Source of the DNA: Yoonia sp.
GTDB lineage: Bacteria > Pseudomonadota > Alphaproteobacteria > Rhodobacterales > Rhodobacteraceae
Length of the DNA: 19,995 nt
NCBI GenBank assembly: GCA_028822885.1
Contig: JAPKCP010000017.1
Location: 1-19,995 of the forward strand
Direction of reading: 5' to 3'
Positions 15,032 through 19,995 of this stretch are shown one piece after another. The number at the start of each line of letters is the position of its first letter. Position 1 is the stretch's first letter. The translations under genes and the position numbers were made by a program. Under the pieces are notes generated by a model. The model made no database searches, had not been told where the DNA came from, and worked only from the letters and a program-made list of their open reading frames with translations.

Positions 15032-15355
15032 GATTTTGCGCCTGATCCACCATGCAGCAACGCCAACCCCGCCAAAAATTGGTAGCGCGCCTAGATCGAC
15101 GCCAGCCAAGTAGAACAGCACAAACGTAAAAGCGATCAAGATAGGCAGGTGGGTCAAGGGGCGTAGCGCGTCAGCAAGGCTATGAATCCGCAATATCCAT
15201 GCTGCCAGAAAAATCGGCGGACCTCCAATCAACACGCCAGCCCAAGCGCCCATAATAAATGCACTGCCAGTCTGCGGATGCAAAACTGTTATGCCCGTAA
15301 CAGGCAAAGCCATAAGAATGATCATAACCCAGCGCGAGTTCAGTAAAAACGACAT
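15014..15355 (-). CDS. Unrecognised small membrane protein
   Basis: I do not recognise this 113-residue protein. It has three or four hydrophobic helices (about 8-25, 28-54, 66-86 and 88-105) and a basic C-terminal tail (Ile-Arg-Arg-Lys). Reality of the gene is supported by a strong GGAGGG ribosome site 6 bases before ATG 15355 and by membrane topology over its full length. The last 18 bases overlap the end of plsY on the other strand. Upstream lie a small hairpin and the 119-base structured element, so its leader may be regulated, though this is inference. Alternatively it could be a lone inserted gene between the pyr operon and gshA. Confidence 0.7.
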   Translation of the reverse strand: MSFLLNSRWVMIILMALPVTGITVLHPQTGSAFIMGAWAGVLIGGPPIFLAAWILRIHSLADALRPLTHLPILIAFTFVLFYLAGVDLGALPIFGGVGVAAWWIRRKISFGLL

Positions 15356-15394
15356 GGATAGCCCTCCACATTAGTCTTCAAGCAAACAATTGTG

Positions 15395-15422
15395 GCTGAA
15401 GTGGGGTAAAGTTAACTTCGGC
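15395..15422. other. Dyad and palindrome upstream of the orphan membrane gene
   Basis: GCTGAAGT (15395-15402) faces ACTTCGGC (15415-15422) across 12 bases and pairs with one G-T. It partly overlaps the perfect 10-base palindrome AAGTTAACTT (15409-15418). It lies 40-67 bases before the membrane gene start, so it could be an operator or a leader hairpin. No T-run follows on either strand, so it is not a typical terminator. Confidence 0.35.
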
Positions 15423-15450
15423 TTAAGCAGAATCATCCATACATGACATT

Positions 15451-15569
15451 AGACAAACGTTGACCATGCGCTGCGCCGAACGCGCAGTAATGCATCCAAT
15501 ACCGCCTAAAGTGGCGGATGAATGGGTCTGGTAAAACCAGATTGGATCGCAAGTGATCAACGTTTGTCT
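15451..15569. other. Structured 119-base element, candidate ncRNA or short repeat
   Basis: Perfect 13-base inverted ends (AGACAAACGTTGA at 15451-15463 and its complement at 15557-15569) enclose four further helices. They are 15471-15476 with 15482-15487; 15494-15500 with 15541-15547, enclosing 15502-15506 with 15513-15517 and 15528-15532 with 15536-15540. All these pairs are Watson-Crick and nested, so one branched fold uses most of the element. On the plus strand a T-rich stretch follows from 15569. On the minus strand it begins 12 bases after the gshA stop. There is no convincing target-site duplication (ATTA against TTTA beside the inner arm) and no integron attC core. It could be a small RNA gene, a 3' structure on the gshA transcript, a leader of the next minus-strand gene, or a MITE-like repeat. 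Confidence 0.5.
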
Positions 15570-15581
15570 TTAGTTTTGGTT

Positions 15582-16952
15582 TTAGTAGGAAAATCCGCTG
15601 TAAACCTTCTTTAGATCACCGTTCCAGTCACCGTTGTAGTGATCCATCAATTCATCAGCCGGGGTTTTACCCGTCTCAATTGTTTCATGCAGCGCATTTA
15701 GAAAATGCGTTTCATCCGCGACCATGCCACCAGCACCCGGTTTCGCCCGTGCCTTTAGACCAGCGTGTGAAATCGCCACAACTTCACGGGCTACATCATG
15801 CATATTGATACCATCCACCTTAGCCTGCAATCCGTCGACCGATGCAGCCACGCGCAACGCTTCGCGCTGTTCGGCAGTCCAGTCTTTGCACAAGTCCCAT
15901 GCAGCATCGAGCGCTGTCTGATCATACATCATACCAACCCAGAAGGCTGGCAATGCACACAGACGCCGCCAAGGGCCACCATCTGCGCCGCGCATCTCAA
16001 TGAATTGTTTGATCCGGGCCTCTGGGAAAACGGTTGTTAGGTGATCTGCCCAATCTGATAGCAATGGCTTTTCGCCCGGCAACGCAGGCAATTCACCCTT
16101 CAGGAAATCGCGGAACGACATGCCCAGCGCGTCGATGTATTTCCCGTCACGGTAGACAAAATACATCGGCACATCGAGAACCCAATCGACCCAGCGTTCA
16201 AACCCCATCCCATCCTCAAACACCCAAGGCAGCATGCCCGTCCGGCTATCATCCAAGTCGCGCCAAATACGGGCGCGCCACGATTTATGGCCATTCGGTT
16301 TACCTTCAAAGAACGGGGAGTTCGCGAAAAGTGCCGTCGCCACAGGCTGCAAAGCCAAAGCAACGCGCAATTTCTGCACCATGTCCGCCTCTGAACCGAA
16401 GTCGAGGTTTACTTGAACAGTGCAAGTCCGGCGCATCATCTGGGTGCCGTGGGTGCCTACTTTTTCCATATAGGCGTTCATCAGTTTGTACCGGCCCTTA
16501 GGCATCAACGGCATCTGCTCGTGCGACCATTCGGGGGCAGCGCCAAGGCCGATGAACTTCACTCCAATTTCATCAGCAACAGACTTCACCTCTTCGAGGT
16601 GAACATTCACTTCGTCACAAGTCTGATGGATCGTCTCAAGCGGCGCACCCGACAGTTCCAGCTGGCCACCCGGTTCAAGCGACACGTTTGCACCGTCTTT
16701 GGTCAGGCCAATGATGTTGCCAGCTTCTTCAACCGGCGCCCAATTATACCGGCTTTGCAAGCCCGTCAGCACAGCTTTGATCGACCGATCACCTTCATAA
16801 GGGAGCGGTAGCAACGAATCTTGGCAGTAGCCAAATTTCTCGTGCTCGGTGCCGATGCGCCAATTTTCTTTGGGCTTACAACCATCTGATAACATTTCTG
16901 CCAGTTGAGAATGATCTTCGATTAGGCCGCCACCGGTTTGGGGAATGGACAT
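15582..16952 (-). CDS. gshA: Glutamate-cysteine ligase (plant/alphaproteobacterial type)
   Basis: This enzyme makes gamma-glutamylcysteine from glutamate and cysteine using ATP, the first step of glutathione synthesis, in the cytoplasm. The 456-residue length is typical of the plant-like group found in alphaproteobacteria. Motifs include Gly-Thr-Glu-His-Glu-Lys-Phe-Gly (34-41) and Ser-Leu-Glu-Pro-Gly-Gly-Gln-Leu-Glu-Leu-Ser-Gly (91-102), which form part of the glutamate/ATP site. The Arg-Arg-Thr-Cys-Thr-Val-Gln-Val-Asn region and the C-terminal Tyr-Ser-Gly-Phe-Ser-Tyr end are also typical. The ribosome site before ATG 16952 is weak (GAGAAAG). A 58-base gap separates it from the gene upstream. 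That gap holds two GGTTCA direct repeats about 7 bases apart, one just before a GATAAT box (16976-16981) that could be a -10 element. Confidence 0.96.
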   Translation of the reverse strand: MSIPQTGGGLIEDHSQLAEMLSDGCKPKENWRIGTEHEKFGYCQDSLLPLPYEGDRSIKAVLTGLQSRYNWAPVEEAGNIIGLTKDGANVSLEPGGQLELSGAPLETIHQTCDEVNVHLEEVKSVADEIGVKFIGLGAAPEWSHEQMPLMPKGRYKLMNAYMEKVGTHGTQMMRRTCTVQVNLDFGSEADMVQKLRVALALQPVATALFANSPFFEGKPNGHKSWRARIWRDLDDSRTGMLPWVFEDGMGFERWVDWVLDVPMYFVYRDGKYIDALGMSFRDFLKGELPALPGEKPLLSDWADHLTTVFPEARIKQFIEMRGADGGPWRRLCALPAFWVGMMYDQTALDAAWDLCKDWTAEQREALRVAASVDGLQAKVDGINMHDVAREVVAISHAGLKARAKPGAGGMVADETHFLNALHETIETGKTPADELMDHYNGDWNGDLKKVYSGFSY

Positions 16953-17010
16953 TTTCTGAACTTTCTCAACTTAGAATTATCTGAACCTATCTGGTGAACC
17001 CAGTTGTGCC

Positions 17011-17529
17011 CTATTGCAAGAGATGAACTGGACGCGACCAGATCACAACACGATGTTCAGGCGGGTCAGACAACACACCAAGCATCTTTTCTGTTTGAAT
17101 TCCGGGAAGCGACGAGAACGCATCAAACAAGGCCTCGGCCCCAGTTGCCGTTGTTGGAATTGCGATATCCCTCGCCTCTGGCCCAGTCAAAATCCAGTAG
17201 GGTGCCGGGTGCCCAGTCGGATCAAAACTAAGCCGCGACAGATCATTAATATCCATTACACCGCCATCCAAAGGCCCAAAATATGCCAGCCGTCGTTCTG
17301 TAATTTGCACGATACCCGGTCCATCACTGCCTTGGCGAAACCGCCCGCGCTGAACGCCGGCAACCAATAACATCGCACCCAGTGCGGCAATTGCGAAGCC
17401 AAGCCACTGTACAAACCCAAGCCCAGTGATTGCCCACCAAATCCCCAGCCCTAAAACGGCCAAAGCCCCCCAAACATCACGAAATCGCCAAATCAGCGCC
17501 TTTGCTTCGGGTCTAAAAAAATCAGCCAT
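17011..17529 (-). CDS. Unrecognised small two-helix membrane protein
   Basis: This 172-residue protein has a short N terminus, two adjoining membrane helices (about 18-38 and 40-60) and a soluble C-terminal part of about 110 residues beginning with Ile-Val-Gln-Ile-Thr-Glu-Arg-Arg-Leu-Ala. The layout, two helices followed by a strand of the type x-Ile-Thr-x-x-Arg, is like that of the paired membrane proteins in the pyr operon. Shared identity is too low by eye to call it homologous. It starts at ATG 17529, overlapping the acetyltransferase stop by 8 bases, and is thus coupled to that gene. The open frame extends upstream to 17619, but that part is antisense to nothing useful and lies inside the acetyltransferase gene. 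Function unknown. Confidence 0.75.
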   Translation of the reverse strand: MADFFRPEAKALIWRFRDVWGALAVLGLGIWWAITGLGFVQWLGFAIAALGAMLLVAGVQRGRFRQGSDGPGIVQITERRLAYFGPLDGGVMDINDLSRLSFDPTGHPAPYWILTGPEARDIAIPTTATGAEALFDAFSSLPGIQTEKMLGVLSDPPEHRVVIWSRPVHLLQ

Positions 17530-18361
17530 GTGCCACCTGTGGATCTTCGTAAATTGCGATGGCAAAACTGCCAGTGCGTTCAAAGCCAAGCGCGATATAA
17601 GTCCATACCGCCGCTTCATTTGCAGCGGACAAAACCGCCGTCGTCACACCATTAATTGAGGATTCGGACAGGTGCATCGCAAGGGCCACGCGTGCAAATC
17701 CCCGTGATCGCAACTCGGGCGGCGTGTAAACTCCGCCAATTTGCACGATTTCAGGTAGTTGCGCGTTAAATCCAGTCATGGAAACGGGAACGCCATCGCG
17801 AAACAGAACCCGGTGCGAATCTGTGTCGATGTATGCCCTGATTTCGCGGCCCGCACGCTCACGAGCCATATCAGGCGGCGCGTCTAGTGTTTCAACTTGA
17901 TAGCTTGCCCGCCAATCGATGAGCAGATCAAGCGGTGCTGCCGTCAAAGGATGCAGCGTAAAGCCAGTGATATCCGGCATCAGCATGTCAGCAATATTGA
18001 GGGCGAACGATGGCTCTGTCACATCAAGGTCTGCTTTGCGGGTCAGACCCGTGGCTTGACGCAACGCGGCCACTTGTTGCCCTTCCCCGATGAAGCCTTT
18101 GATCTGGCGGCCCTTTGTCACACGCGAAACTGCCGCCCAATCACCATTTGGACAGCACGGGAACACGATTCCTGCGGCACTTATCGCCAAAACGTCCGTT
18201 ATTTTGTCCCCATCCCTGGCCACCCAAGCGCTCATCGCGCGCGGATGCCCGTCGCCCAAGCCATAGAAGTTCAGGTTTGTGAGCGGGAACATCAACATCG
18301 GAGCGTGGGCAAACATAAAGTCGGCCAAGGCCTCCCGGCCTGCGTCGTCCACCCGGATCAC
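17522..18361 (-). CDS. GNAT family N-acetyltransferase
   Basis: This 279-residue protein has a C-terminal GNAT fold (about 185-270). Motif A is Val-Tyr-Thr-Pro-Pro-Glu-Leu-Arg-Ser-Arg-Gly-Phe-Ala (211-223), the acetyl-CoA pyrophosphate loop. A later Ala-Ala-Asn-Glu-Ala-Ala-Val-Trp-Thr-Tyr-Ile-Ala-Leu-Gly-Phe segment (246-260) is typical of motif B. Residues 1-150 form a separate domain, perhaps a second degenerate GNAT half as in two-domain acetyltransferases. The acceptor substrate cannot be told. I choose the GTG at 18361 because it forms a GTGA overlap with the rsmE stop; TTG 18367 and TTG 18388 are in frame but weaker. It is the second gene of an rsmE transcription unit. Confidence 0.85.
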   Translation of the reverse strand: MIRVDDAGREALADFMFAHAPMLMFPLTNLNFYGLGDGHPRAMSAWVARDGDKITDVLAISAAGIVFPCCPNGDWAAVSRVTKGRQIKGFIGEGQQVAALRQATGLTRKADLDVTEPSFALNIADMLMPDITGFTLHPLTAAPLDLLIDWRASYQVETLDAPPDMARERAGREIRAYIDTDSHRVLFRDGVPVSMTGFNAQLPEIVQIGGVYTPPELRSRGFARVALAMHLSESSINGVTTAVLSAANEAAVWTYIALGFERTGSFAIAIYEDPQVAHG

Positions 18362-19086
18362 TGCCAATCGCCCATCGCGTTTTGCCAAAGCGTTAAAGCC
18401 GCCACAGCCGCAGTTTCAGCACGTAATATTCGCGGTCCAAGGCTAATTGTTTGTGAATATGGCAATTGACGCAGCATCTCGCGCTCTTCTGGGGAAAACC
18501 CACCTTCTGGACCAATCAAGATCGCGGAACCGTGCAAAGGTTGGGCACCAGTGAACCCCGACGCCTCACCGATCATTGCCTCGTCGCAAAAATACAGCGT
18601 CCGGTTTGGGTTCCAATCAGCCAGCGCCTGCTTCAGCTTCATGGGCGCTACGACCTCAGGTACAAAGGTTCCGCCACATTGTTCGGTCGCCTCAACCGCT
18701 TGGGCTTGCAGTTTTTCCAGCCGGACCCGGTCTCCATTATTTGTGTAGACTGTTTGGACCGGCATGATCCGCGCAGCCCCCAGCTCTGTTGCCTTTTCGA
18801 CAATAAACGACATGCGTTCCTTGCGGATCGGCGCGAACAATAACCAAAGGTCAGGTGGCATTTGCAGAGGCTTGGTTTGCATCTGACAGGCCAACACGCC
18901 ACCGCGCTTACCAGCCTGTTCCACCTGCGCGTCCCATTCACCGTCACGCCCGTTAATTAGTGACAAAACTGTGCCTTCAGCCATCCGCATGACGCCAAAC
19001 AGATAATGCGCCTGCTCCCGCGATAGCGGAACCAATTGCTCTTCCCCCAGTGGGTGATCTACATAAAGACGAACTTTGGATGCCAT
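18358..19086 (-). CDS. rsmE: 16S rRNA (uracil-1498-N3)-methyltransferase
   Basis: RsmE methylates U1498 of 16S rRNA in the assembled small subunit using S-adenosylmethionine. The 242-residue protein has the PUA-like N-terminal domain (1-75) and the SPOUT knot domain. The knot motifs are Ile-Gly-Pro-Glu-Gly-Gly-Phe-Ser-Pro-Glu-Glu (191-201) and Ser-Leu-Gly-Pro-Arg-Ile-Leu-Arg-Ala-Glu-Thr-Ala-Ala (215-227), both intact. The start is ATG 19086 (Met-Ala-Ser-Lys-Val-Arg-Leu). A longer frame to 19188 is antisense to ubiA. Its start lies 11 bases from the divergent ubiA start, so the two promoters must overlap the opposite coding regions. Confidence 0.96.
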   Translation of the reverse strand: MASKVRLYVDHPLGEEQLVPLSREQAHYLFGVMRMAEGTVLSLINGRDGEWDAQVEQAGKRGGVLACQMQTKPLQMPPDLWLLFAPIRKERMSFIVEKATELGAARIMPVQTVYTNNGDRVRLEKLQAQAVEATEQCGGTFVPEVVAPMKLKQALADWNPNRTLYFCDEAMIGEASGFTGAQPLHGSAILIGPEGGFSPEEREMLRQLPYSQTISLGPRILRAETAAVAALTLWQNAMGDWQ

Positions 19087-19097
19087 GGGCGGACCAT

Positions 19098-19995
19098 ATG
19101 ACCGGGATAGACAAGACGCCAGAGGGCGACGCGCAAAATGGAGTCGTTGCGGATAGCGCAGGCAATTGGGTCGATATTTGGGCGCCAAAAGCCACGCAGG
19201 GCTATTTGCGGCTTAGTCGTGCAGACCGCCCGATTGGGACATGGTTACTTTACCTGCCATGTCTTTGGGCTGTCGCTTTGGCGTGTTTAGCCACTGGGTT
19301 TGTGAGTATCTTCACGCTTTGGATCGCCATTGGCTGCGGCATCGGTGCCTTCCTGATGCGCGGCGCAGGCTGTACTTGGAATGACATCACTGATCGTGAC
19401 ATCGACGCCAAAGTCGCCCGCACGCGGTCACGCCCGATTCCATCTGGCCAAATCAGCGTCCGCGCGGCCCTTGTATGGATGATCGCCCAATCGCTTGTGT
19501 CGCTGATCATCCTCCTGACGTTCCCTGCTACCGCCATTTGGCTTGGGTTTCTGTCAATCATCCCAGTCGCGATTTACCCGTTCGCGAAACGTTTCACGTG
19601 GTGGCCGCAAGTCTTTCTGGGCCTTGCGTTCAATTGGGGGGCTTTGCTTGCTTGGGCGGCACAAACTGGCAGCCTCGCTTGGCCGGCCGTTGTACTTTAC
19701 GTGGCTGGTATCGCGTGGACCTTATTCTATGACACGATCTACGCCCACCAAGACACTGAGGACGACGCTTTGATTGGCGTCAAATCCACGGCGCGCTTGT
19801 TTGGCGATCAATCGAAGACGTGGTTGCGTTATTTCTTTGTCGCAACAATCTTGACGCTGGGCCTTGCCACCGCGATGGCGGCTATCGACAGGTCGTTCCT
19901 GTCGCTTGTCGTTGCACTTTGCGGTCCTTGGGCAATGGGCTGGCATTTAATGTGGCAATTGGGCCGTTTCAAGCCGGATGACAACGACCGATTGC
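19098..19995 (+). CDS. ubiA: 4-hydroxybenzoate polyprenyltransferase, truncated by window edge
   Basis: UbiA attaches the polyprenyl chain to 4-hydroxybenzoate in the inner membrane, an early step of ubiquinone synthesis. The visible 299 residues hold a soluble N terminus of about 45 residues and then several membrane helices. The first aspartate-rich motif is Asn-Asp-Ile-Thr-Asp-Arg-Asp-Ile-Asp (95-103). The second is Asp-Thr-Ile-Tyr-Ala-His-Gln-Asp-Thr-Glu-Asp-Asp (212-223). Both bind magnesium and the prenyl diphosphate. ATG 19098 is the first suitable start; a GGGCGG motif lies 6 to 11 bases upstream and is only a fair ribosome site. The frame is open to position 19995, so the C-terminal end is missing from the window. 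It is divergent from rsmE. Confidence 0.93.
   Translation, partial: MTGIDKTPEGDAQNGVVADSAGNWVDIWAPKATQGYLRLSRADRPIGTWLLYLPCLWAVALACLATGFVSIFTLWIAIGCGIGAFLMRGAGCTWNDITDRDIDAKVARTRSRPIPSGQISVRAALVWMIAQSLVSLIILLTFPATAIWLGFLSIIPVAIYPFAKRFTWWPQVFLGLAFNWGALLAWAAQTGSLAWPAVVLYVAGIAWTLFYDTIYAHQDTEDDALIGVKSTARLFGDQSKTWLRYFFVATILTLGLATAMAAIDRSFLSLVVALCGPWAMGWHLMWQLGRFKPDDNDRL

Noticed and set aside
15451..15569. Reading the structured element as an integron attC site, tRNA-like gene or simple terminator
   Set aside because: The ends do not match the attC core pattern, there is no tRNA anticodon arm or CCA end, and the stem plus T-rich tail is on the strand without an upstream gene close by.

Overview
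The window looks like chromosomal DNA of an alphaproteobacterium of the Rhodobacteraceae (Roseobacter group). This is inferred from the proteins and from gene neighbourhoods I know from that family: argH divergent from a TlpA-like gene, a DNA glycosylase-moaB-RND efflux run, pyrB/pyrC-like/plsY, and rsmE divergent from ubiA. Base composition appears only slightly above half G+C by eye, modest for that family. I see no tRNA, rRNA, insertion sequence, phage gene or CRISPR array. Gene packing is tight, with many 4-base stop/start overlaps.

Positions 1-4151 hold argH followed on the same strand by a tiny lipoprotein and a DUF2834 membrane protein. A TlpA-like thioredoxin runs divergently from argH. 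Then come a YqgE/AlgH protein and a stand-alone DsbD-N-terminal-like periplasmic protein. Positions 4148-10420 are a minus-strand run: family-4-like uracil-DNA glycosylase, MoaB/MogA, periplasmic adaptor and a long RND permease.

Positions 10477-15031 are a plus-strand operon with a readable sigma70-type promoter: pyrB, three unrecognised small membrane proteins, a dihydroorotase homologue that has lost most of its metal-binding residues, and plsY. The dihydroorotase-like protein is probably structural, as in PyrB-PyrC' aspartate transcarbamoylases; a functional dihydroorotase must then lie elsewhere. Two of the three membrane proteins are tandem paralogues with a PH-like soluble part. Their position between the two ATCase genes is the most unusual gene arrangement here.

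Positions 15014-19995 hold a small orphan membrane protein, gshA, another small two-helix membrane protein, a GNAT acetyltransferase and rsmE, all on the minus strand. ubiA runs divergently off the right edge. The gap between gshA and the orphan membrane gene (15356-15581) contains a compact 119-base element. It has 13-base perfect inverted ends and four nested internal helices, so it is a candidate structured RNA or a short non-autonomous repeat. This and the pyr operon insert are the two best leads in the window. No gap between genes exceeds about 230 bases.
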